A stretch of 12,771 nucleotides of DNA, taken from assembly GCA_964439745.1 (NCBI GenBank), contig CAYTQK010000073.1, positions 1 to 12,771 on the forward strand. The letters are read 5' to 3'. Shown piece by piece: positions 1 to 8,200 of the stretch (within the stretch, counting starts at the first letter, position 1; each line of letters starts with the position of its first letter). Below the pieces are notes generated by a model. That model searched no databases and was not told the DNA's origin. It saw only the letters and a program-made list of their open reading frames with translations. Source of the stretch: CAYTQK01 sp964439745. Its GTDB lineage: Bacteria; Desulfobacterota; Desulfobacteria; Desulfobacterales; Desulfosudaceae. Made by a program: the position numbers and the translations under genes.

Positions 1-49
1 GCCCACGCAGGCGCTGGCGTATGTGACCGCCGGGGAGGTGGTTTCCTGA
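1..49 (+). CDS. C-terminal tail of an unidentified upstream gene (partial)
   Basis: Frame 2 of the window (codons from base 2) reads PTQALAYVTAGEVVS and then TGA at 47-49. The other two + frames give either an early stop or an unnatural Gly/Arg-rich string, so this is the most protein-like frame, and third positions are G/C-rich like the genes downstream. The 15 visible residues are too few to assign a family. The gene runs in the same direction as the dehydratase cluster and probably belongs to the same operon. The frame stays open and codon-like beyond the TGA (next entry), so the stop may not be the true end of the protein: a selenocysteine codon, a sequencing error or a nonsense mutation are alternatives. 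Confidence 0.4.
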   Translation, partial: PTQALAYVTAGEVVS

Positions 50-85
50 CCGGCCGCGGAAGAGCAGGTACAGAAACTAAAGCCC

Positions 86-241
86 ATGGCCGACGGGGGG
101 AACGCCCGGACGGGGGCAATGAACAGGATGGTCGAGGAAATGGATTTGGACTGCAGTTCCTGTGACTCCCGCCCGGTCGGCGACAGAGTTCCCGAGCTGC
201 GGGCCATGAAAAAAGCCAGGCAGAAGCAGACCCGCCGGTAA
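86..241 (+). CDS. Short Cys-containing reading frame, 51 aa if begun at ATG 86; possibly the end of the preceding gene
   Basis: This frame is the same as the tail that stops at 47-49. It is open from base 50 to TAA 239-241, and ATG 86 is the first usable start. No good ribosome binding site precedes ATG 86 (the upstream bases are AAACTAAAGCCC), which argues against independent translation. The peptide has an acidic then basic profile and a Cys pair in DLDCSSCDSRPVGD, followed by a basic tail ending KARQKQTRR. Two cysteines spaced C-x2-C followed by a Pro-Val suggest a metal- or cluster-binding tail; a third ligand might once have stood where Gly follows PV, but that is a guess. The stop is 37 nt before the next gene. 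I do not recognise the family. It could be the C-terminus of the upstream protein, read through or disrupted at the TGA, rather than a gene of its own. Confidence 0.3.
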   Translation: MADGGNARTGAMNRMVEEMDLDCSSCDSRPVGDRVPELRAMKKARQKQTRR

Positions 242-278
242 GGCGCCGGCATTTTCAACGTTGCAAAAGGCAGACCGA

Positions 279-1394
279 ATGAGCATGTTTGATCACTATC
301 TGGACGATCCCTGTCACGAACTGGTGGAACAGGCCCTGGACCAGGAGAGGGTGGCCCTGGGCTATACCTGCAGCTTGGTGCCGGCCGCCCTGCTGTCGCT
401 GCCGCCGCTGTTTCCGCTGCGCATGCGGGCACCCGGGGTCAGCGGTACCGAAATGGGCGACATTTACATGTCCAACCTGACCTGTTCCTATACCCGCAGC
501 CTGATGGAACTGGCCATGGATTTCCGGTACGATTTTCTGGGCGGCTGGGTGCACGCGGCCAGCTGCGACCACCTGCGCCGGCTCAACGACAACCTGGAAT
601 ACCTGGGCATTCCCGCTTTTTCGCACATCCTGGACGTGCCCCACCGCCGGGGAGACGTCGCCTTGCAATGGTTGGTCGACGAACTGGCCCGTCTGCTGGA
701 AAAACTGCGGGAACAATTCGACGTGGATATCTCCGAAGCCAGCCTCTGCCGGGCAGTGGAAGAATACAACGATTTTCTGGGGCTGCTGGCCGCGGTCGGG
801 GATTTGCGCAAGGAGGCGGCGCCGCGCTTGACCGGATCAGAGTTCCACAAGCTGATGCTGGCGGCCCAGTCTTCTCCGCCCGACCTGGTCCGGGGCAAAA
901 TCGTGGATTACAAAAATAAGCTGGAAGGACAGCCCGGCCGGTCCGATTACCGGGCCCGCCTGATGGTTGTCGGCGGCCAGCTGGACGATCCGGCCTACCT
1001 GGAAACCATTGAATCGGCCGGCGCCCTGGTGGTGGCCGACCGCTTCTGCACCGGTTCCATTCCCGGCACCACCCCCATCCCGGTTGATCGCCCCTCGCTT
1101 CTGCGGGCCGTGGCCGAGCATACCCTGCAGACCCCGTCCTGTCCGCGCATGATGGAAGATTTCGACGCCCGCCTGCAGCAGATTCTGTCCGCCGCCGAAG
1201 AATACCGGGTGGACGGGATCATCGTTGAATTTATCAAGTTCTGTGACACCTGGGGCGTGGAGACCGCCGCGCTGGTGCCGGCGCTGCGGCAGGCAGGCCA
1301 CCGGGTGCTGTGCTTGGAAAGAGAGTACAGCGGCACCGGCGCCGGCCAGCTGCAGACCCGGGTACAGGCCTTTCTGGAAAGCATGGGGGTTTAA
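279..1394 (+). CDS. 2-hydroxyacyl-CoA dehydratase / benzoyl-CoA reductase family, smaller Fe-S subunit
   Basis: The 371-aa product belongs to the HgdA/HgdB-BcrB/BcrC family, whose two subunits hold low-potential [4Fe-4S] clusters and pass one electron to an acyl-CoA substrate. Visible family signs are GYTCSLVP (Cys31), a middle ASCDHLRR block (Cys96), SCPRMMEDF (Cys288), and the C-terminal block VEFIKFCDTWGVE (Cys322), followed by a hydrophobic strand and LEREY. Cys31, Cys96 and Cys322 are the likely cluster ligands by analogy with characterised members. Its length is near that of BcrC and HgdB-type subunits. ATG 279 is preferred over TTG 261 because AAAGG at 266-270 stands 8 nt before it. 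The stop is 2 nt before the next subunit gene, so the two are translationally coupled. Whether the enzyme dehydrates a 2-hydroxyacyl-CoA or reduces a ring cannot be told from this sequence. Confidence 0.88.
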   Translation: MSMFDHYLDDPCHELVEQALDQERVALGYTCSLVPAALLSLPPLFPLRMRAPGVSGTEMGDIYMSNLTCSYTRSLMELAMDFRYDFLGGWVHAASCDHLRRLNDNLEYLGIPAFSHILDVPHRRGDVALQWLVDELARLLEKLREQFDVDISEASLCRAVEEYNDFLGLLAAVGDLRKEAAPRLTGSEFHKLMLAAQSSPPDLVRGKIVDYKNKLEGQPGRSDYRARLMVVGGQLDDPAYLETIESAGALVVADRFCTGSIPGTTPIPVDRPSLLRAVAEHTLQTPSCPRMMEDFDARLQQILSAAEEYRVDGIIVEFIKFCDTWGVETAALVPALRQAGHRVLCLEREYSGTGAGQLQTRVQAFLESMGV

Positions 1395-1396
1395 AC

Positions 1397-2800
1397 ATGA
1401 ACCGACTCGCCCGCACCGCGCATTACACCCGTTTCTGGCTCCCCAATTACCTGTCCATCGCCCGCATGAGCCTGAAGGCGGGGGTGTTCAAAACCCTCGG
1501 GGACCTGCGGCGGTATCCCTGGATGAAAGTGCTGCTGCAGGCCAATCTTCTGCATGACAAATTCGGCAGAAACCGGGAAGGCCGCTACCTGGAAGCCACC
1601 TCCCTGGTGGTCTCCTATATCATCCAGTCCTTTGCCGACCTGCTCTATGAAACCCTCAATAACGATGACCGGCTGATCATTCACGAGGACATGGTCCCCC
1701 CGGAAATCTTCCGGGCCATGGGGCTGGCGCCGTTTATGGCCGAACTTTTGGGCATTGCCCTGCCCCTGATCAAACCCCACACCGTGGAAGAGTACATCGA
1801 CCGCTCGGAAAGCTACGGAATTCCCCCGGATGTCTGCTCTTTGCCCAAGAGCACCATGGGCATCGCCCTGGCCGACCAGTTCCCCCCGGGCCGGGCGCTG
1901 ATCACCTCCAACCTCCCCTGCGACGGGGGCATGACCTCTTACGTGGTCATGGAGCGCCGGCTGGATCTGCCCACCTTTCGCCTGGATATTCCCCACAATT
2001 TTTATAACGAGCGGGCCCGGCAATATTTTACCGGGGAAATGTACCGCCTGATCGACTGGCTGGAAGCCCATACCTGCGGAAAAATGGACTGGGACCGGCT
2101 GGCGGCCATCTGCCGGCAGCGCAACAAGATGGTCGACTACGAACTGGAGCTGTGGGACATGATCCGTCACCGGCCGGCGCCGCTGGCCGGCGAGCCGGTC
2201 TACCTGAGTCATCTCTGGGGGGCCAACGTCAACCCGGAAAGCGCAAAGACTTCCCGGCTGTTCGGACAGCTGGTGGACCTGGCCCGGCAGAACCTGGCCG
2301 CGGGCCGCGCGGCCATAACAGAAGAAAAATTCCGGGTCCTGCTGTGGAATCCGCCCCTGCTTCACTTCAGCGACCTGTTTAACTGGGCCGAAACCGCTTA
2401 CGGCATTTCCCTGATCATGGACAGCATGTCCTATAATCGCCGGGAACCCTATATTGACACCTCTTCCGAGGAAAGCATGCTGCGCGGCCTGGGGCAAAAT
2501 ATCATGGAAGGACCCATGGCCCGCCATACCCGGGGACCGTCGGCCAATTATATCGAAGATATCTTTGACATGATCAAGCAGTTCGACATTGACATGCTCT
2601 GGGTGGCCGGCCACGTCGGCTGCAAGAACACGGCCGCCTTGAACGGCATGCTGCGGGAACGATGCCGGGAGCAGGGGGTGCCCATGCTGATCATCAATTA
2701 TGACCTGTCCGACCCCCGGATCGTCTCCCGGGACGGCATCCAGGAACAGATCAACCACTTCATGGAAAACATCATGAACGCCCGGCGCCAGGACCTGTGA
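1397..2800 (+). CDS. 2-hydroxyacyl-CoA dehydratase / benzoyl-CoA reductase family, larger Fe-S subunit
   Basis: The 467-aa product is the partner subunit of the preceding gene. The C-terminal third carries the family block AGHVGCKNT (Cys409), then VPMLIINYDLSDPR and a helix with INHFMENIM, the usual end of HgdB/BcrB-like proteins. Cys147 (PPDVCSLPK) and Cys175 (SNLPCDGG) in the N-terminal domain are the probable further cluster ligands. An N-terminal extension of about 90 residues, rich in Trp, Tyr and Arg, precedes the conserved core and makes it longer than its partner. ATG 1397 is chosen because it follows GGGGG at 1385-1389 at a normal distance and sits 2 nt after the previous stop; the upstream in-frame residues overlap the earlier gene and are not conserved-looking. 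Soluble; no signal peptide or membrane segment. Substrate unknown. Confidence 0.87.
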   Translation: MNRLARTAHYTRFWLPNYLSIARMSLKAGVFKTLGDLRRYPWMKVLLQANLLHDKFGRNREGRYLEATSLVVSYIIQSFADLLYETLNNDDRLIIHEDMVPPEIFRAMGLAPFMAELLGIALPLIKPHTVEEYIDRSESYGIPPDVCSLPKSTMGIALADQFPPGRALITSNLPCDGGMTSYVVMERRLDLPTFRLDIPHNFYNERARQYFTGEMYRLIDWLEAHTCGKMDWDRLAAICRQRNKMVDYELELWDMIRHRPAPLAGEPVYLSHLWGANVNPESAKTSRLFGQLVDLARQNLAAGRAAITEEKFRVLLWNPPLLHFSDLFNWAETAYGISLIMDSMSYNRREPYIDTSSEESMLRGLGQNIMEGPMARHTRGPSANYIEDIFDMIKQFDIDMLWVAGHVGCKNTAALNGMLRERCREQGVPMLIINYDLSDPRIVSRDGIQEQINHFMENIMNARRQDL

Positions 2801-2847
2801 ATCCTCCGGGTGGCATTTGTCGGGGCGTACCAGGGAGAAACAGAACC

Positions 2848-3651
2848 ATGAGCAGTCACAAAGGATTTTTCGCGGGATGCGACGTGGGCTCCACCACCGG
2901 CAAGGCGGTCATTCTTCACCAGGACACCATCGTGGGCAGCGCCATTGTGCCCAGCGAAATCGACCCCCGGGAAACGGCCACCAAGGTGCTGACCGCGGCC
3001 TGCCAACAGGTGGAAGGCCTGGGCGGCATTAACGGCATTGACTGGCTGATCGGCACCGGCTACGGCCGCAACGAAGTCCCTTTTGCCAACGAAAACACCT
3101 CGGAAATCAGCTGTCACGCGGCCGGTGTGTTCTTCTGCGACCCGGACATCAAAACCGTCATTGATATCGGCGGCCAGGATGTCAAGGCCATTGCCCTCAA
3201 CGACGAGGGCGGGGTGCTGGAATTCGTCATGAACGACAAGTGCGCCGCCGGTACCGGCCGCTTTCTGGAAATGATGAGCCGCATTTTCAACATGAACCTG
3301 GACCAGTTTTCCGAGCTCTCCCTGCAGGCCAAACGGGTGGTACCCATCACCTCCCAGTGCAGCGTCTTCGCGGAAACCGAGGTCATCAGCCTGCTCAGCA
3401 AGAAGAAGCCGGCCGCGGACATTGCCGCCGGCATCCAGGCTTCCATTGCCAAGCGGGGGTTTACCCTGTTGAAGCGCGTCGGCATCCGCCCCAAGGCCAC
3501 CATCACCGGCGGCTGTTCCAAGAGCGAAGGGCTGAAACAGCACCTCTCCCGGCTGCTGCGCCTGGAACTGGCCCCCCTGCCGGTGGACCCCCAGTTAATG
3601 GGCGCCCTGGGCGCCGCGGCCCAGGCCCGGAAAAAGGCCCGGGCGGCCTGA
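2848..3651 (+). CDS. Acyl-CoA dehydratase activase (HgdC/BcrD/BadF-BadG family ATPase)
   Basis: The 267-aa product is the ATP-dependent activator that reduces the two-subunit enzyme encoded just upstream. It belongs to the ASKHA ATPase fold: phosphate-1 loop DVGSTTGK at 12-19, phosphate-2 loop DIGGQDVK at 106-113, and adenosine motif GGCSKSEG at 221-228. Cys132 in NDKCAAGTGRFLE and Cys171 in SQCSVFAE match the two cysteines that in HgdC-type homodimers hold one [4Fe-4S] cluster between the subunits. The length is typical of HgdC and BcrD. ATG 2848 is preferred to a GTG at 2797 overlapping the previous stop, because AGGGAG at 2832-2837 precedes it and the family motif begins within ten residues. 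Only one activase is visible, which suits a homodimeric activator of a dehydratase better than the two distinct ATPase subunits (BcrA plus BcrD) of Thauera-type benzoyl-CoA reductase, unless a second lies outside the window. Confidence 0.93.
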   Translation: MSSHKGFFAGCDVGSTTGKAVILHQDTIVGSAIVPSEIDPRETATKVLTAACQQVEGLGGINGIDWLIGTGYGRNEVPFANENTSEISCHAAGVFFCDPDIKTVIDIGGQDVKAIALNDEGGVLEFVMNDKCAAGTGRFLEMMSRIFNMNLDQFSELSLQAKRVVPITSQCSVFAETEVISLLSKKKPAADIAAGIQASIAKRGFTLLKRVGIRPKATITGGCSKSEGLKQHLSRLLRLELAPLPVDPQLMGALGAAAQARKKARAA

Positions 3652-3657
3652 TCCGCG

Positions 3658-3682
3658 CCGGAGAAAAACTTCACTTCTCCGG
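3658..3682. terminator. Hairpin between convergent genes, likely bidirectional terminator
   Basis: CCGGAGAA at 3658-3665 pairs perfectly with TTCTCCGG at 3675-3682 around a 9-nt A-rich loop. It starts 7 nt after the activase stop and its loop contains the stop codon (3671-3673) of the convergent radical SAM gene. Downstream on the + strand is a pyrimidine-rich but not pure U tract (ATCTCTTCTTTC); on the - strand there is none. Termination of the + operon is therefore more plausible than of the - operon. Confidence 0.45.
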
Positions 3683-4678
3683 TGAAATCTCTTCTTTCAG
3701 CATGCAGCAGGCCACGCGATGCTCCGGTTCGCCGGCGGCCGTATAACGGAGGTTATCCGGCTGGATCAGCTTGTTCATAACGCAGCCCTCGGGAATGGAC
3801 AGGGTAAAAAAGCGGCTTTCGTTCAGGGGCGGCGTGGGCACCAGCTGGTTATCGACAAAGGCCAGGCTGTGCAAGGGAAAATCTTCGCACAGGGGACAGC
3901 GGTAGACCCGGCCGTTGGGAAAGATGAAGTAGTTGTCCGCCACCAGCCCGGCGCATTCGAAGGGTTCACCGGGATCCAAAAAAACCTTGGGATAGGTGAC
4001 GGTAATGCCGCGGGCGGCAATGGCCCGGGCGGCCGCGGGAATCTCCTGGCGCCAGCGCCCGGCTGGCACCTGCGGACTCTCTTCTGCCCCCTGCTGCGCG
4101 GATTTTCCCCGGATGCCGATCACCTGGATAAAAAACCGGTTTACCCCCAGCTGCGGGACCAGGTCCGCCATGGCCGGCAGTTCGTCGATATTGGCCCTGC
4201 TGACCGTGTAAATCAGGCTGGTGTGATACCCGGCGGCAATGGTCCGCTTGAGGCCGTCCCGGCAGGCATCGTAAGATCCTTTTCCCCGGATGGCGTCATT
4301 GGTGGCCGGGGTGGCCCCATCCAGGCTGAAGCTGAAGTAATCGATAATTTCCGGGCTGGTCCGGGAAAGAATATCATGGAACAGGTAGCCGTTGGTGTCC
4401 ACGGTGACCGACCCGGCGCCGATCTTCTTGACATGGGCCGCGGCCGCGGCCAGATCCGGATGCAGGGTGGGCTCGCCGCCCAGAAAAATAATGTTGGCGC
4501 CGGTGATATTATCCCCGAACGCGGCCAGCCATTGCCGGATCTGTTCGATGGACAGGGTGCTGGTGCCGTGCTGTTCGGGATTGATGTAGCAGTGCCGGCA
4601 CCGGAGGTTGCAGTGGGTAAGAATATGAAAAAAAATATTGGTGGTGCTGCGGGAAAAGCGGACCGTTTTTTTTTGCAT
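3671..4678 (-). CDS. Radical SAM protein with Cys-rich SPASM-like C-terminus, function unknown
   Basis: The 335-aa product has the radical SAM cluster motif C-x3-C-x2-C at Cys23, Cys27 and Cys30 (THCNLRCRHCY), the GGEP motif at 67-70 for SAM binding, and later barrel strands (VTVDTNGY, YFSFSLDG). After the barrel come Cys242 (ECAG), FIFPNGRVYRCPLCEDF with Cys261 and Cys264, Cys299, and Cys324-Cys325, a layout like a SPASM or twitch domain that holds auxiliary [4Fe-4S] clusters. Such domains occur in peptide-modifying and protein-maturing enzymes, but no small precursor-peptide gene is visible next to it. It is last in a - strand row after carB and the cyclic-nucleotide-binding protein, 10 nt behind the latter. 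The ATG is followed at once by C and nine A residues, a possible slippage site. A strong Shine-Dalgarno is lacking; coupling to the upstream gene is likely. Confidence 0.85.
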   Translation of the reverse strand: MQKKTVRFSRSTTNIFFHILTHCNLRCRHCYINPEQHGTSTLSIEQIRQWLAAFGDNITGANIIFLGGEPTLHPDLAAAAAHVKKIGAGSVTVDTNGYLFHDILSRTSPEIIDYFSFSLDGATPATNDAIRGKGSYDACRDGLKRTIAAGYHTSLIYTVSRANIDELPAMADLVPQLGVNRFFIQVIGIRGKSAQQGAEESPQVPAGRWRQEIPAAARAIAARGITVTYPKVFLDPGEPFECAGLVADNYFIFPNGRVYRCPLCEDFPLHSLAFVDNQLVPTPPLNESRFFTLSIPEGCVMNKLIQPDNLRYTAAGEPEHRVACCMLKEEISPEK

Positions 4679-4688
4679 GCTCGCGCTG

Positions 4689-5213
4689 CTACCCGGATTT
4701 GATCTTCTTTTTCAATTTCTTGACCATGGTCTTGGCGGAAATCAATTCATCATTGGTCAGCCGCAGTCGGGCGCTCATGTATTCGGCGAAAATCCGGTAG
4801 AGCAGCAGCACGAAATCCATGGCCTCTTCCTTGTTGCCGGCGCCTTCCCCCATGAACCGCTGGTAGGCCGAGGTGTTCACGGCCAGGCAGACGGTATGTC
4901 CGTCCGCGAACACGGAAGCAGAGCGGGCCTTGTCGTCCACGATGCGCATTTCCCCGAAGATCTCACCGGTGGTGGATATGGTGGAAATTTCCACCCCGCC
5001 CTTTTTTACCCGCACCTGGCCGGAGAGCAGGAAGTAAAGCCAGGGGTCGACGTCACCTTCCTTGATGATCGTCTCCCCGTCCTCATACTCCCGTATCTTG
5101 CTGAGCCGCAGGATTTTGGACAGGTTGCGGGTTTCAAAATCCTTCAGCGCCGGAATGGCCATCAGCTTCTGGATATTCTGGATATTGTCCTTCAGATACT
5201 TGGATTCAATCAT
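4689..5213 (-). CDS. Stand-alone cyclic-nucleotide-binding domain protein
   Basis: The 174-aa product is a cNMP-binding (CAP/PKA-type) domain. The beta-roll runs from about residue 27 to 115, with DGETIIKEGD at 45-54, YFLLSGQVRVKKGG at 60-73, and the phosphate-binding cassette FGEMRIVDDKARSASV at 86-101, which keeps the Gly-Glu and the Arg that contact the cyclic phosphate and ribose. Instead of a helix-turn-helix the C-terminus is a single helical region with a very basic end (KKLKKKIKSG), so it is not a CRP/FNR-type transcription factor by sequence. It may be a regulatory subunit or adaptor that reports cAMP or cGMP (or another ligand) to a partner protein; the adjacent radical SAM gene, 10 nt downstream, is the first candidate. 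AAGAGG stands about 9 nt before the ATG. It lies 43 nt after carB on the same strand. Confidence 0.85.
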   Translation of the reverse strand: MIESKYLKDNIQNIQKLMAIPALKDFETRNLSKILRLSKIREYEDGETIIKEGDVDPWLYFLLSGQVRVKKGGVEISTISTTGEIFGEMRIVDDKARSASVFADGHTVCLAVNTSAYQRFMGEGAGNKEEAMDFVLLLYRIFAEYMSARLRLTNDELISAKTMVKKLKKKIKSG

Positions 5214-5232
5214 GACCCTAGGCCTCTTAAAT

Positions 5233-5256
5233 GTTATCGCCCGGACAACGGATAAC
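5233..5256 (-). repeat. Small inverted repeat just after carB
   Basis: GTTATC at 5233-5238 and GATAAC at 5251-5256 form a 6-bp inverted repeat with a 12-nt spacer in the 43-nt gap between carB and the cyclic-nucleotide-binding gene. The stem is short and A/T-rich and lacks a U run, so it could at most partly attenuate read-through or mark an mRNA processing site. It may also be chance. Confidence 0.25.
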
Positions 5257-8200
5257 CTATTTTATCTCCGCATGATATTCTTGTAAAGATTTTGGCGAAA
5301 ATTGTCCTTTTCGCCGGGCGGAAATTCCCTTGGCGGCGGACAGGGCAGCGGCCGTGGTGGTGATATAGGGAACCTGGTAATTAATGGCCGCCTTGCGGAT
5401 ATAGGAGTCATCCTCCTGGCTGGCTTTGCCGCTGGGCGTGTTGAAGACCAGGGAGACCTGGCTGTTTTTGATGATGTCGACAATATCCGGCTTGCCATGG
5501 CCAAGTTTTTTGACCGGTTCAGCGGGAATGCCGTGTTCAGCCAGAAACGCGAGGGTCCCCGGCGTAGCCACCATGGCAAACCCCAGGTCATGAAACAGGC
5601 GGGCCGCTTCCAATCCTTTTAATTTATCCGCGTCGGACAGGGTGATCAGCACCGTACCGGACAGGGGCAGGGGAACCTTGGTCGCCTCCTGCGCCCGGAA
5701 AAAGGCCAGGCCGAAAGAGTCCGCCATTCCCAGGACTTCTCCGGTAGAGCGCATCTCCGGCCCCAGCAGGGGATCCACTTCCGGAAACATGTTAAAGGGG
5801 AAAACCGCTTCCTTGACACCGAAATGCGTTATAACACGGTTTTTCAAATCAAAATCGGTCAGTTTTGCGCCCAGCATGATCTGGGAGGCGATCCGCGCCA
5901 TGGAGACGTTGCAGACCTTGGAGACCAGCGGTACGGTCCGGGAGGCGCGGGGATTGGCTTCGAGAATATAAACCATGTCGTCGGCAATGGCATACTGAAT
6001 ATTCATCAGGCCGACCACGTTCAGTTCCATGGCAATCTTGCGGGTATACTCCTTGATGGTTTCAATGTGCTTCAGGGGAATGCTGACCGGTGGAATGACG
6101 CAGGCGGAATCGCCGGAATGCACCCCGGCCAGCTCGATATGCTCCATCACGGCCGGAACAAAGGCATCACTCCCGTCGGCAATGGCGTCTGCTTCGGCTT
6201 CTATGGCGTTTTCCAGGAACTTGTCGATCAGCACCGGCCGTTCACAGGAGACATCCACGGCCCGTTCCATGTAGCGGCGCAGCATCTCTTCGTCATAGAC
6301 GATCATCATGGCCCGGCCGCCCAAGACATAGGAAGGCCGGACCATCAAGGGATAGCCGATCCGTTCGGCCACGGCCAGGGCCTCCTCCACGGACCGGGCC
6401 ATGTCCGATTCCGGCATGGGAATGCCCAGTTTCTTCATGACCGCCCGGAAGCAGTCGCGGTCTTCGGCCTGTTCAATGGTTTCCGGCGTGGTTCCCAGAA
6501 TGTTCACCCCGGCCGCGGCCAGATCAGCGGCGATGTTCAAGGGTGTCTGTCCGCCGAACTGCACGATAACGCCTTGTGGTTTTTCCTTTTCATAAATACT
6601 GAGCACGTCTTCCACGGTCAGGGGTTCGAAATAGAGTTTATTGGACGTGTCGTAATCCGTGGAAACGGTCTCGGGATTGCAATTGACCATGATGGATTCA
6701 TACCCCTTGTCCCGGATGGCAAAGGCGGCATGCACGCAGCAATAGTCGAATTCGATGCCCTGGCCGATGCGGTTGGGTCCTCCGCCCAGCACCATGATTT
6801 TCCGGTTGTCGCTGATCGGCACGTTACCCGCCGAGTTGTAAGTGGAAAAATAATAGGCCGCGTCTTCCACCCCGCTGACCGGCACCGCTTCCCAGGCTTC
6901 TTCGATTTTCAGGGATTTTCTCCGCTTTCGGATGGCGGTTTCGCTGATATCCAGAAGCTGGGAAAGATATTTATCGGCAAACCCGTCTTTTTTGGCCTGA
7001 ACCAGCAGGTCGTCGGGCAGCTCGCCGGCCCGGCCGGCATAGGCCAGCAGTTCTTCTTCCAGCGCGACCAGTTCCTGCATCTGCTTCAAAAACCAGGGTT
7101 TGATATGGGTCTTTTCATACAATTGTTCAATGGCAGCCCCCTTGCGCAGGGCCTCGTAGAGAATGAACTGCCGCTCGCTGCTGGGCGTGTTCAGCAGCTG
7201 CAGCAGCGACTCCAGGGACTGCTCGTTAAAATCGGCCACAAATCCCAGGCCGTAGCGGTCTTTTTCCAGCGAACGGATGGCTTTCTGCAGGGCTTCCTTG
7301 TAGGTCTTGCCGATACTCATCACCTCGCCCACGGCCCTCATCTGGGTGCCCAGCTTGTCTTCCACCTTTTCGAATTTTTCAAAAGCCCAGCGGGCGAACT
7401 TGACCACCACGTAATCGCCGCCAGGGGTGTACTTGTCCAGGGTGCCGTCCCGCCAGTAGGGAATCTCGTCCAGGGTCATCCCGCCGGCCAGCAGGGACGA
7501 AACCAGGGCAATGGGAAACCCCGTGGCCTTGGAAGCCAGGGCGGAAGACCGCGATGTCCGGGGATTTATTTCAATGACCACCACCCGGCCGGTGGCCGGG
7601 TCATGGGCGAACTGAATATTGGTGCCGCCGATCACCTCGATGGCTTCGACAATGGCATAGGAGTACTCCTGGAGTTTTTTCTGGAGATCCTTGTCTATGG
7701 TCAGCATGGGGGCGGTGCAATAGGAATCACCGGTATGGATGCCCATGGCATCAACGTTTTCGATAAAGCAGACCGTCACCATCTGGTTCTTAGCGTCGCG
7801 GACAACTTCCAGCTCCAGCTCCTCCCAGCCCAAGACGGATTCTTCCACCAGGACCTGGTTGACCAGGCTGGCGGCCAGGCCCCGCGCGGCAATGGTGCGC
7901 AGTTCTTCCACGTTATAAACCAGGCCGCCGCCGGTGCCGCCCATGGTATAGGCCGGACGGATCACCACCGGATATCCCAGTTTCGCGGCGATGGCTTCGG
8001 CGTCTTCCACGCTGGTCACGGTTTTGCTCCGGGGCATTTCCACGCCGATGCGGTTCATGGTATCTTTAAAAGCGGTCCTGTCTTCGCCCCGTTCAATGGC
8101 CCCGATATTCACCCCGATGATTTGGACGCCGTACTTTTCCAGGATACCGGCCTGATGCAGTTCCGAGGTCAGGTTCAAGCCGGACTGGCCGCCGAGATTC

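Noticed and set aside
47..100. SECIS element after the TGA at 47-49
   Set aside because: I could pair only short G/C stretches and found no clear stem with the expected apical loop at the usual distance.
1391..2758. 455-codon open frame on the - strand opposite the larger dehydratase subunit
   Set aside because: Antisense shadow of a well-supported gene with conserved family motifs; composition is low-complexity Gly/His/Gln and there is no ribosome binding site.
2698..3543. 281-codon - strand frame opposite the activase gene
   Set aside because: Antisense to a gene with intact ATPase motifs, with no protein-like motifs of its own.
3719..4702. 327-codon + strand frame opposite the radical SAM gene
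   Set aside because: Antisense to a gene with intact C-x3-C-x2-C and GGEP motifs; translation shows no domain.
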